Shown here: positions 38,240 to 46,542 of the stretch, piece by piece
How positions within the stretch are numbered: position 1 is the first letter of the stretch
How the letters are laid out: each line of letters opens with the position of its first letter
From: Acinetobacter sp. ANC 3813
GTDB lineage: Bacteria > Pseudomonadota > Gammaproteobacteria > Pseudomonadales > Moraxellaceae
Assembly: GCF_002135435.1 (NCBI RefSeq)
Contig: NZ_NEGK01000011.1
Coordinates: 62,001-126,000, forward strand
Direction: 5' to 3'
Length of the DNA: 64,000 nucleotides
Notes under the pieces: generated by a model
Told to the model about the DNA's origin: nothing
Databases searched by the model: none
What the model saw: only the letters and a program-made list of their open reading frames with translations
Position numbers and translations under genes: made by a program

Positions 38240-40234
38240 TTACTCTCCCCGAGCAAATAATTTATCGAGCTGCGCCAAAGGAAATGCACGCCATGTTGGG
38301 CGCCCGTGATTGCATTGGCTGGCAAATTCAGTTTGCTCCATCTGGCGGAGCAAAGCATTCATTTCAGATAGGCTTAACAGGCGGTGTGCGCGCACAGCGC
38401 CATGGCAAGCCATACCTGCTAAAATTTCATCGCGCTTTTGCAATATGCCTTGCGCCTGATCATTCGGATCCAGATCATTCAGCAACTCTGGAATTAAGGC
38501 ATCGAAGTCTGCCTTATGCAAAATGGCAGGCACACCGCGCACAATGACTTGCTCATCGCCATATTGATCAATTTCCAGCCCTAAACGCTCCAGCTGTTCT
38601 TTCAAATCATCAATACGTGCCGCCTGCATACGGCTGATCGGCACAACTTTAGGAATCAGCAATTGCTGCGACATCCAAAATTCAGGCTTGTCCCAGGCTG
38701 CTTTCATCTGCTGCAGCACAATGCGTTCATGCGCCGCATGCATATCCACAATAATCAGCCCTTCAGTGTTTTGGGCCAAAATGTAAATGCCATGCAGCTG
38801 AGCAATGGCAATACCTAAGGGATGCTCATCAACTTTAGCGGCAATATGATTTTCAAGTGAAGCTGTTAGATCCGTGTCTGCAGGCGCATCACGTACTGGT
38901 GCCAAATAGCTCTGCAAAGCATTATTCAGCTTTTGCGAGCCAGCGTATTGAGATGAATAGCCAGAGGCGTAACCTGTAGATGAATTGTTTTGTGCAGGCT
39001 GCACATAAGAGACAGACTGCGGCTGTACAGAATCAAAATCTGTTAAACCATCAGATTGATAAGATGATTTCTGTGTTTGCATAGCGCCAACATCAACTGA
39101 TGGCTTATGTAGCTGGAACTGTTCCTGATAGCGCGGCTGAGACTGAAATGGCTCTGTTGCAGGCGCATGCTCATCCTGTTTCATTGCAGAGGATAAGTCC
39201 GCGGAAGCCGTTTGAAATTGCGATAAAGTAGCTTTGGCATAATGGCGCACAAACTCATGCACTTCACGCTGATTTAAAAACCGTATTTCATGTTTTGTCG
39301 GATGTACATTGACATCAATATTTTCTGGATCAACTTCCAAAAACAGCAAATAAGAAGAATGCTGATGTCCATGCAAAATACCGTCATAAGCCATACGCAG
39401 TGCATGTGAAATGGTCTTGTCTTTCACAATACGGCCATTCACATAAACATACTGCAAATCGGCCTGCGCACGCGCATCAGACGGATGCCCGAGCCAGCCG
39501 CTTAAACGCATACTGACGCTGTCTGCATCCATCCAGTAGGCATTTTCTGTAAATTGCCGTCCCAACAGCTGCTGCACGCGCTGAAAGCGTAATTCACCGC
39601 TATCAGCAATAGGTAAATTCAACTTGATGCTATTGTTATGTTCTAAGACAAAACGAATATCAAAATGTGTTAAGGCCAAACGGCGGACAATTTCTTCAAT
39701 ATGGCCAAATTCTGTACCTGGCTTTTTTAGAAATTTACGGCGGGCAGGTACATTAAAAAATAAATCCTGCACGCGGATTTGCGTGCCTCTAGCCGAAGCA
39801 ACCGCTTGAATTTCTTGATGATCAAATGCAGTACCGTTGACTTCAACCTGATAGCCCACGCCATCATCATCTTGCGAACTGGTTAAAGTTAAGCGTGAAA
39901 CTGCTGCAATCGAAGCAAGCGCCTCGCCTCGGAAGCCCAAGCTTACTATGGCCTGCAAATCATCTGCAGTTTGAATTTTACTGGTGGCGTGTCGCATAAC
40001 AGCCAAAGGTAAATCTTCTGGGTGTATGCCTCGGCCATTATCAATAATTTCTATTAGCGTACTGCCGCCTTGCTCCACCCGAATCGTTAATTCGGTTGAA
40101 CCTGCATCAATTGCATTTTCCAGTAATTCTTTCACTACGGATGAAGGGCGTTCAATCACTTCCCCTGCCGCAATCTGGTTGGCTAAGGCGGGAGCAAGTG
40201 TGTGGATACGGCGGGCGCTAATGTCATTCATCAT
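38240..40234 (-). CDS. mutL: DNA mismatch repair protein MutL
   Basis: The 664-residue protein has the GHKL ATPase N-terminal domain (NAIDAGSTELTIRV near residue 40, DNGRGI near 64, GFRGEALASI near 99) and a C-terminal dimerisation domain after a long low-complexity linker (about 340-450). The C-terminal DQHAxxER-type site of MutL endonucleases appears here as DMHAAHERIVLQ, with QLLIPK following. The presence of a DxHAxxE motif hints at latent nicking activity, consistent with organisms lacking MutH and Dam, but I cannot confirm that here. Its start overlaps the tsaE stop. Confidence 0.95.
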   Translation of the reverse strand: MMNDISARRIHTLAPALANQIAAGEVIERPSSVVKELLENAIDAGSTELTIRVEQGGSTLIEIIDNGRGIHPEDLPLAVMRHATSKIQTADDLQAIVSLGFRGEALASIAAVSRLTLTSSQDDDGVGYQVEVNGTAFDHQEIQAVASARGTQIRVQDLFFNVPARRKFLKKPGTEFGHIEEIVRRLALTHFDIRFVLEHNNSIKLNLPIADSGELRFQRVQQLLGRQFTENAYWMDADSVSMRLSGWLGHPSDARAQADLQYVYVNGRIVKDKTISHALRMAYDGILHGHQHSSYLLFLEVDPENIDVNVHPTKHEIRFLNQREVHEFVRHYAKATLSQFQTASADLSSAMKQDEHAPATEPFQSQPRYQEQFQLHKPSVDVGAMQTQKSSYQSDGLTDFDSVQPQSVSYVQPAQNNSSTGYASGYSSQYAGSQKLNNALQSYLAPVRDAPADTDLTASLENHIAAKVDEHPLGIAIAQLHGIYILAQNTEGLIIVDMHAAHERIVLQQMKAAWDKPEFWMSQQLLIPKVVPISRMQAARIDDLKEQLERLGLEIDQYGDEQVIVRGVPAILHKADFDALIPELLNDLDPNDQAQGILQKRDEILAGMACHGAVRAHRLLSLSEMNALLRQMEQTEFASQCNHGRPTWRAFPLAQLDKLFARGE

Positions 40235-40701
40235 GCAAAACGTTTCTCTAATGCCTGCTGCAAAGACTCAGAAGATGAACTTAATGTTGCAATACGGGTT
40301 AAATCGTCTTCAGATTTTTCGATGTTAATCACTAAATCGGCCTGCGGAATTTCGTCACCGCCTTTAGACGGCCATTCAAATAAAAACAGCGCATTCGGCG
40401 TTTCCAAATAGTCGCGGATACCCATCAGTTCCAGTTCATACGGATCGTTTAGTCGGTATAAATCGAAATGAAAAATATCTTTATTTTGAATATTGTAAGG
40501 CTCCACCAAAGTGTAAGTTGGGCTTTTTACCGCGCCTTTATGCCCCATTGCCTGCAGCCAATAGCGCGTGAGTGTGGTTTTGCCTGCACCTAAATCGCCG
40601 ATTAAATAAATGACGCCCGCATTAAAATGAGCCGCTAAAACCGCTGCCAGATTTTGCGTATCTTCTTCATTATTTAAAGCCAGATTAAATGAATGCTGCA
40701 T
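40231..40701 (-). CDS. tsaE: tRNA threonylcarbamoyladenosine biosynthesis ATPase TsaE
   Basis: The 156-residue protein has the Walker A motif GDLGAGKTTL (near 33-42) and the TsaE segments SPTYTLVEPY and HFDLYRLNDPYELELMGIRDYL. It powers threonylcarbamoyl transfer to A37 of ANN-decoding tRNAs with TsaB, TsaC and TsaD. I set the start at ATG 40699-40701 (MQHSFNL), since the 15 residues coded upstream do not resemble the family. Its stop overlaps the mutL start. Confidence 0.92.
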   Translation of the reverse strand: MQHSFNLALNNEEDTQNLAAVLAAHFNAGVIYLIGDLGAGKTTLTRYWLQAMGHKGAVKSPTYTLVEPYNIQNKDIFHFDLYRLNDPYELELMGIRDYLETPNALFLFEWPSKGGDEIPQADLVINIEKSEDDLTRIATLSSSSESLQQALEKRFA

Positions 40702-40836
40702 ACCGCTCACACATGTACTTAAAGAGCAAATATGATAGCATCGCACAGCTTAAAAAGCCTATTTCTCAATGCTGGATTGTATATTTTTTATATTCCAGCT
40801 GTTTAAACTCCTGCCTAAAGTGAACTGCTGACCACC

Positions 40837-41742
40837 ATGAGCTCTGCCGAATTTACCCCGCCCATGCTGCACGGCGTCAGCGCCAGCAAAGTATTTCTAA
40901 AGCCTTCGGCGGCATCTATCTGCAGTATTTATGATTATTTATGCGTTCAATTCCCGCATATAGACGCTGCCGAATGGCAGCAGCGTTTTAGGGATGGATT
41001 GATTTATGACGCTAATGGCACAAAACTGCTGTCAGACAGTCTCTTTCAGGCCAACAGCCATGTATTTTATTACCGCTTTTTAAAGCATGAAATTCATGTA
41101 CCTTTTGAGCATGAAATCTTATTTGAAAATGATGACTTGATTGTTGTAGATAAGCCGCATTTCCTGACCATGAGCCCTACTGGCCAATATGTACAGGAGA
41201 CCTTACTGGTAAGGCTCAAAAACCAAACAGGTATCGAGCAGCTAACACCTATTCATAGACTGGATCGTGAAACTGCGGGCGTGGTGCTTGTTTCAAAACG
41301 GCCTGAAACACGCGGGATTTATCAGCAAATGTTTGCAGAGCGCAAAGTGCAAAAAACATATCATGCGATTGCGCCCTATACATCAGACATTCAATTTCCG
41401 TTGACCCTGCGGCTGCATATGGACAAAGGCGAGCCATTTTACACCATGCAAGTAAAAGAAGCGGAAGCCAACACTGAAACTGAAATACACCTGCTCGCGC
41501 ATAATGATCAATGGGCAAAATACTTATTAAAACCGCATACAGGCAAACAGCACCAATTGCGTGTTCATCTCAATCATCTTGGCCTTCCTATTCAGAATGA
41601 TGCCTTTTACCCCTGCGTTGCTCATAAAGCAGATAATGATTTCTCTTCACCTCTACAGCTGCTGGCCAAGCAAATTGAATTTATAGACCCTGTACTTTTA
41701 AAGCCGATGAATTTCAGCTCAAAACAGGAACTGAATCTCTAA
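40837..41742 (+). CDS. RluA-family pseudouridine synthase
   Basis: The 301-residue protein has the RluA-family catalytic motif HRLDRETAGVVLV with the active-site Asp near residue 147, and the C-terminal GKQHQLRVHLNHLG motif near 236-249. It lacks an obvious complete S4 domain, although the N-terminal 80 residues may be a degenerate one (RFRDGLIYDANG). The target RNA position cannot be told. It is divergent from tsaE. Confidence 0.88.
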   Translation: MSSAEFTPPMLHGVSASKVFLKPSAASICSIYDYLCVQFPHIDAAEWQQRFRDGLIYDANGTKLLSDSLFQANSHVFYYRFLKHEIHVPFEHEILFENDDLIVVDKPHFLTMSPTGQYVQETLLVRLKNQTGIEQLTPIHRLDRETAGVVLVSKRPETRGIYQQMFAERKVQKTYHAIAPYTSDIQFPLTLRLHMDKGEPFYTMQVKEAEANTETEIHLLAHNDQWAKYLLKPHTGKQHQLRVHLNHLGLPIQNDAFYPCVAHKADNDFSSPLQLLAKQIEFIDPVLLKPMNFSSKQELNL

Positions 41743-41748
41743 ATTACG

Positions 41749-41779
41749 ATGTAATACCCTTGTCATTACATTTTTTTTT
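41749..41779 (+). terminator. Weak terminator after the RluA-family gene
   Basis: ATGTAAT (41749-41755) pairs with ATTACAT (41765-41771) around a nine-base loop, followed by nine Ts. The stem is AT-rich and weak. Confidence 0.45.
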
Positions 41780-41865
41780 GCTTTTCTGTGTTTAACTGTT
41801 GAAATTCGATGGTTTTTGATTAGAATAAATGCGAAAAGTTACGTAATTAAAAGCTTTCTAAAAAT

Positions 41866-42216
41866 ATGAGAAAAACCGAAGTTTATCAAATCCGTCTGGA
41901 CTCCCAAGAGAAAAAGCAAGCCTTTGCTGTTTTTAAGCAATTAGGCATTACGCCAGCTCAAGCAGTTCGCCTTTTTTTTAAGCAAGTGGTGCTCACCAAG
42001 TCCATCCCCTTCTCTATAGAAAATCAAAATATAAATTTAGAGCAGCTGATTCGCCTGCGTAAATTAAAACAGCAGGATGCTAAATCCGTTCAGCCTGATT
42101 TAATCGGAGCGGAAGAACTGACCGATATGTCAGAAAATGATTTAGTGATCGATGATGAACACATCGATTTATTTGAAGAGCTGAATGCAATTTTAGGCGA
42201 AAGTGACAAAAGTTAA
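41866..42216 (+). CDS. RelB/DinJ-like antitoxin, orphan
   Basis: The 116-residue protein has a ribbon-helix-helix start in the DinJ style: a beta strand TEVYQIRLDS (near residues 4-13) and helix-turn-helix segment LGITPAQAVRLFFKQVVLTK (near 25-44), then SIPF. The remaining 65 residues are acidic (VIDDEHIDLFEELNAILGE), longer than classical DinJ/RelB antitoxins of about 85-95 residues. No YafQ/RelE-type toxin follows. The next gene on the strand is a GNAT acetyltransferase 79 bases away. The family call is good; its function as an antitoxin is uncertain. Confidence 0.75.
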   Translation: MRKTEVYQIRLDSQEKKQAFAVFKQLGITPAQAVRLFFKQVVLTKSIPFSIENQNINLEQLIRLRKLKQQDAKSVQPDLIGAEELTDMSENDLVIDDEHIDLFEELNAILGESDKS

Positions 42217-42295
42217 CACTGTCGCATTTCCAAACAATTTAAAAATCATTCACTTCTGAATATTCGTTATTCTTCATACAAGGACTCAAAAATGT

Positions 42296-42751
42296 ATGGA
42301 GATAATGATGATTGTCCGACGCGCCCAAGAACAAGACCTGCAGCAGCTCGCGGTACTTTTTGATGAATATCGTCAATTTTATGGCGCTTCCTGCAATTTA
42401 GACTTGTCTTTTAAATTCTTAAAACAGCGTTTTGACAATCAGCAAAGTGTATTTTTTATTCATATTAAAGACGATATCTTTACAGGCTTTGTCCTGCTGT
42501 ATTTAGGCTTTTCTTCTGTTGCCTGCTCAACTTACTATATTTTAGATGACGTTTATGTCAGCCCAGTTTACCGCCGTCAGGGTTCCGCCAAGCAGCTGAT
42601 TGATACTGCTATTTTGTTTGCACGTCATGAAAATGCACTGCGCATTACGCTAGAGACTCAAAAAAATAATCACCAGTCACATCAGCTTTATGAAGCCATG
42701 GGCTTTGTTAAAGATGATGAATTTCAGACCTACCATTGTTTCCTCAAATAA
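42296..42751 (+). CDS. GNAT family N-acetyltransferase
   Basis: This protein of about 150 residues has the GNAT fold with the acetyl-CoA binding loop VSPVYRRQGSAKQLI (near residues 95-109) and the C-terminal YEAMGFVKDDEFQTYH segment. The substrate may be an amine or a protein N-terminus. Starts at 42296, 42305 and 42308 are open; AAGGA lies 11 bases before the first and GGAG six bases before the last. The preceding DinJ-like gene raises the idea of a toxin-antitoxin pair, but RimI-like housekeeping acetyltransferases look the same. Confidence 0.82.
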   Translation: MEIMMIVRRAQEQDLQQLAVLFDEYRQFYGASCNLDLSFKFLKQRFDNQQSVFFIHIKDDIFTGFVLLYLGFSSVACSTYYILDDVYVSPVYRRQGSAKQLIDTAILFARHENALRITLETQKNNHQSHQLYEAMGFVKDDEFQTYHCFLK

Positions 42752-42764
42752 GCGCAAAATGCTC

Positions 42765-42789
42765 AAAAAAAAACGCGCTAAGCGCGTTT
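42765..42789 (-). terminator. Terminator of the RsuA-family gene
   Basis: AAACGCGC/GCGCGTTT pair around TAA (42771-42789), and nine As precede the stem on the plus strand. Read on the minus strand the hairpin is followed by a T run and lies after the rsuA-like stop. Confidence 0.8.
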
Positions 42790-42823
42790 CAACTGGTATT
42801 TAAAAACAGCAGCATTCCAGATT

Positions 42824-43540
42824 TTATTTCTCTCTAAACTTCGCCAGCTCAATCTGGTCAAGCGACAAGTACATCCACTCACCTTCATTTAAACCCGATA
42901 AATCGTTTAAATTCAGTTTTCCAATTTGCGTACGGTGCAGCTGTTCCACTTTATTGCCTACAGCCGCCAGCATACGCTTGACTTGGTGGTATACCCCTTG
43001 ATGCACGGTCATTTGCAGCTGATGGTCTGCTAGAATCTCTACATCTGTCGCTGCAAAAATACCGCTCTCATTACGCAGCTCTACACCTTGTGCTAGCTGA
43101 GCAGCCTGTTCAGATGTCACAGGATCTGCTGTATGCATTTGATAGACCTTTGCTACATGCTTTTTCGGATGAGTAAGCGCCTGCAAAAACTGGCCGTCAT
43201 CAGTCAGCAGCAGCAAACCTGTGGTGTCCTGATCTAAACGCCCGACACACTGCAAGCCACGATTAAGCAATAGCTCATCAAACAGTTCAAACACACTGAA
43301 ATGATGCGTCGCCTGATGAGAGCATTCATAGCCTTGCGGTTTATTCAGTGCGATATAAACTTTTTCACGATAAGCATAATTTTCACCATGCACAGAAAAT
43401 TCCAAATCTTTAAGATCTGCTTTGTATTTTAAATTGTCGATAACTTCGCCCTGTATCTGCACAGCACCATTTTTAATCAGCTGCTGGCAATATTTACGTG
43501 AGCCAAAGCCCTGCGACTGCAGCATTTTTTCCAACAACAT
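42824..43540 (-). CDS. rsuA: RsuA-family 16S rRNA pseudouridine synthase
   Basis: The 238-residue protein has an S4 RNA-binding domain at the N-terminus (residues about 1-50, GFGSRKYCQQLIKNGAVQI) and the RsuA/RluB/E/F catalytic motif CVGRLDQDTTGLLLLTDDG near residues 99-117. The C-terminal part GVYHQVKRMLAAVGNKVEQL is typical. RsuA modifies U516 of 16S rRNA; relatives RluE and RluF act on 23S rRNA, so the exact site is by similarity only. I chose the ATG at 43540; an ATG three codons upstream is adjacent to the GAG motif and less likely. Confidence 0.85.
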   Translation of the reverse strand: MLLEKMLQSQGFGSRKYCQQLIKNGAVQIQGEVIDNLKYKADLKDLEFSVHGENYAYREKVYIALNKPQGYECSHQATHHFSVFELFDELLLNRGLQCVGRLDQDTTGLLLLTDDGQFLQALTHPKKHVAKVYQMHTADPVTSEQAAQLAQGVELRNESGIFAATDVEILADHQLQMTVHQGVYHQVKRMLAAVGNKVEQLHRTQIGKLNLNDLSGLNEGEWMYLSLDQIELAKFREK

Positions 43541-43710
43541 AAAATACATCTCAAAAAATTACACCGCATTCTAATCCATCAAGCGATGAAACCCAAACAT
43601 AGCGTCTTGAAGCTAAAATAGATCATTCGCTATATCTGCACGGTAAATACACAAAACAGCAGTGCCTAAAAATCCGTTATAATTCCATCAAAAGTTAATT
43701 TTAGAAATTC

Positions 43711-44172
43711 ATGACATTTTCCAGTCTAGATTTAAATCTTATTGTTTTAATCGTGCTTTTGGCCTGCGGTGTATTCAGCCACAATACTGCTATTACCGTT
43801 GCAGCCGGCGTGCTGATTGTATTTCGCATTACACCGCTCAGTGAGTTTTTTCCATATTTGCAGCAGCACGGATTGAATATCGGGATTATCATTTTAACCA
43901 TTGGCGTACTGACGCCTATTGCCAGCGGGAAAATCCCTGGTGACGCCATCCTGAAATCTTTCCTCAGCTGGAAGTCATTATTGGCAATCGCTATTGGCCT
44001 TTTAGTTGCCTGGCTAGGCGGACGTGGTGTCAAGTTGATGTCCAATCAGCCGGATATTGTTGCAGGTTTACTCATTGGCACAGTCGCTGGTGTTGCGCTG
44101 CTGCGCGGTGTACCCGTTGGGCCATTAATTGCGGCAGGCATCTTATCCATCTTGATTGGAATTGGGCAGTAA
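43711..44172 (+). CDS. DUF441 family (YeaL-like) membrane protein
   Basis: The 153-residue protein is composed of four hydrophobic helices and has the conserved DUF441 stretch [19 protein letters not shown] (near residues 54-72) and the C-terminal [17 protein letters not shown]. The function of this family is unknown. It converges on the FUSC-family gene. Confidence 0.88.
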   Translation: MTFSSLDLNLIVLIVLLACGVFSHNTAITVAAGVLIVFRITPLSEFFPYLQQHGLNIGIIILTIGVLTPIASGKIPGDAILKSFLSWKSLLAIAIGLLVAWLGGRGVKLMSNQPDIVAGLLIGTVAGVALLRGVPVGPLIAAGILSILIGIGQ

Positions 44173-44353
44173 ACCTCATTCTTCAAATAGGCTTGAATAT
44201 CTGTTTGCATATATTCAATTGCATTTGCATCTGTTCAGCGCTATAGCGCTTGTCAGAGATTTAACACACCTATATCCTAATTTTGATCACTCATATTGTT
44301 ATTGCCAATAGGTTTAAAGCTGAATCATGGCAGAACCTAAAAGCCGCTGCCGC

Positions 44354-46264
44354 TTAAATCATATCGCGCTGCATCATTGCTGATTGCACCCGCTTCAATT
44401 GATTTCCCACTAAAGGAAATTGCGGTGTCTCAGGCACTTGAATATCTTGAATCGACTGCTGCAGTTCCAGCGCGGCGCTCCATTGCTCGTAAATCAGCAG
44501 CAAATCTGAGAGTTCTTTTTTAGACAGGCTCTGCCTTTTTGTTGAAAAAGTCACCCGCTCCAGCAAATAACTGAGCTGTTTCAGCTCATACAGCAGTTCC
44601 CAGTTTTTCTGCAGTATTTTCTCGGGTTTTGGCACCTCGCCTAACGCAGTCTGATGAATAATATTTAAGTTATTCCAACGCATTTTCATCGGATAATAAT
44701 GCGATTTTCTCAGCTGTTCCTCATGCCACGTATTGCTATTAAACAAGACATAGCTCAGTTTTGACTGCGCGCGAATCAGTTCAGCCATGGTATGTTCCAG
44801 CCTTTTTGATGCAGCATCACGGCTGATTAGCAATATGCCAGCAACCCCAATTGCAGTTCCCAGCAGCACATCCAAAATTCTAACCTCAGCAAAATAAGCT
44901 GCGGCATCCATCATACCGCTGCTGGCAACGGCAATGATCAGCGCGCTTGGGGTAAAAAATAAAGCCGTCAGCCCATAATTTTTAACAATGAAAATTTCAC
45001 CCATCATGCAAAAAAAGAAAATATAAAAGATAAACAGATATTCATTAGGCGATAAAGCCAGCAGTCCGGCAGCAATGAAAATCCCTAATATTGTACCCGC
45101 AGCACGCTGTAGCGAACGGTGCAGCGTCGCCACAATGGTCATGCCGGATAATACAGAAACCGTCGATAGCGGCACCCAAAAACTTCGCGGCAGCTCAAAA
45201 GAATAAGCAATGCATGCAGAAATAAATGTAATCAGCGCAAAACGCGATGCCGAGATAAACACAATAGAATGCCGGTTCAATGATTGAATCAATATCTGCG
45301 AAATTGGCAATTTCAGCGCCATGACCGCAATATCAGGCTGATCTTTCTGCTGAAGAATACCTAAAATGCGCTGAAACTGCTCCTCCAGCCGGCTTTCTGC
45401 CAAGGAGTGGGCACATTGAATAAGCTGAATTTTTGATGGGTTCTGCAAGGACTGTTCAATCACTTGAAAATTCTGAAGCAAACCTGCAGATAAAGGCTGC
45501 TCTGCTTCTAAACATTCCTCACCTAGAATCAGCCAAATACGGTTTGCGCGCTGATTCAGAAGATACAGCTTTTTAAATTCGGCCGACTGCTTCCAGCCGC
45601 TCTGACTGGCCTGAAGCATCTGGCTGCTGTCATTCAAATACTGAATAAACATGCTATGCCGCTGCTTAAATTCAGCCGTTCCTACAGCTTGCAGCAGCAG
45701 ATTCAATTGACCATACAGCACGGATGTCATTTCACGTTCCGGCTTATACGGATCTGCAAACCAGCCCATCAATGCGAAAAATAAAGACAGCAAACCTCCC
45801 GCTGCAATCAGCCCAGCCCGTTCGGCCGCTTCGAGCCAATCGGTCTGCGGCATGGCGGAAGTCATAGCAAAAACCAGAACCATAAAAATTGCAGATGGTC
45901 CTGCAATATTCAAAGCGCCAAAGCAAAATACCATTACAGCGGCAATTGCCGCCATCATCAGCGCTAAAGCAAAGGGATAGCCGCCCAAAAGGCTGCCTAA
46001 AAAAGCGCAAAGGCTTAAACCGAATATTACCGCGCTAATTTTTTTAGCTCTATGCGCATAAGGCATTCGGAACACATATAAAAAAGCAAAACCGCCAAGA
46101 CTTGCAATCAGGCCGTTATTGAAATTGCCCAAAAGCAGTCCCGCCAATACAGGCAGCGCCGCAGCTAGGCCAGCAATAAACGCTTTAAAATATGGAACAG
46201 GACGGTTATTCAGCTGAACTGCCTGATAGCAGGTTTGTAAAAATGCCGCGGTCCACTCTCCCAT
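44354..46264 (-). CDS. FUSC family (YccS-like) inner-membrane protein
   Basis: The 636-residue protein has two clusters of hydrophobic helices (residues about 25-170 and about 340-480) separated by a helical soluble region of about 160 residues, and a C-terminal soluble tail. This is the FUSC/YccS layout, and RSFWVPLSTVSVLSGMTIVATLHRSLQRA near 365-393 carries the family Arg. FUSC members include efflux components for aromatic acids (AaeB, MdtO); here no membrane fusion protein adjoins. It is divergent from the TonB-dependent receptor across 278 bases. Function is unproven. Confidence 0.82.
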   Translation of the reverse strand: MGEWTAAFLQTCYQAVQLNNRPVPYFKAFIAGLAAALPVLAGLLLGNFNNGLIASLGGFAFLYVFRMPYAHRAKKISAVIFGLSLCAFLGSLLGGYPFALALMMAAIAAVMVFCFGALNIAGPSAIFMVLVFAMTSAMPQTDWLEAAERAGLIAAGGLLSLFFALMGWFADPYKPEREMTSVLYGQLNLLLQAVGTAEFKQRHSMFIQYLNDSSQMLQASQSGWKQSAEFKKLYLLNQRANRIWLILGEECLEAEQPLSAGLLQNFQVIEQSLQNPSKIQLIQCAHSLAESRLEEQFQRILGILQQKDQPDIAVMALKLPISQILIQSLNRHSIVFISASRFALITFISACIAYSFELPRSFWVPLSTVSVLSGMTIVATLHRSLQRAAGTILGIFIAAGLLALSPNEYLFIFYIFFFCMMGEIFIVKNYGLTALFFTPSALIIAVASSGMMDAAAYFAEVRILDVLLGTAIGVAGILLISRDAASKRLEHTMAELIRAQSKLSYVLFNSNTWHEEQLRKSHYYPMKMRWNNLNIIHQTALGEVPKPEKILQKNWELLYELKQLSYLLERVTFSTKRQSLSKKELSDLLLIYEQWSAALELQQSIQDIQVPETPQFPLVGNQLKRVQSAMMQRDMI

Positions 46265-46515
46265 GATTTTTCCCTCGCGTTTGTTTTTATTTACTATCCT
46301 GTCTGCATTTATCTTATGCCTAAGAACAATGAAATAAAATGCTCATTCAGCTCATTAAATTTCAACACAACCCTTCGGCTCAACAGCATCCGTTTGGCCA
46401 TAAATTGCTGAATACAGCCGAATATAAAGCACTAAACCAATCATAGGTTCATATTTCATTCACATTTCCTATTAAATCTAGGTTGTAATGCAACTAATTA
46501 AACAATAATCTTACT

Positions 46516-46534
46516 GATAATTATTTTCATTATC
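46516..46534 (+). promoter_or_regulatory. Fur box in front of the siderophore receptor gene
   Basis: GATAATTATTTTCATTATC matches the 19-bp Fur consensus GATAATGATAATCATTATC at 16 of 19 positions and has an inverted-repeat layout. It ends eight bases before the receptor ATG, so Fur-iron binding would block transcription or initiation directly. Confidence 0.8.
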
Positions 46535-46542
46535 ATTAATAA

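Noticed and set aside
46339..46446. 35-codon plus-strand frame in the FUSC-receptor gap
   Set aside because: Too short, no ribosome binding site and no recognised family; only a database comparison could support it.
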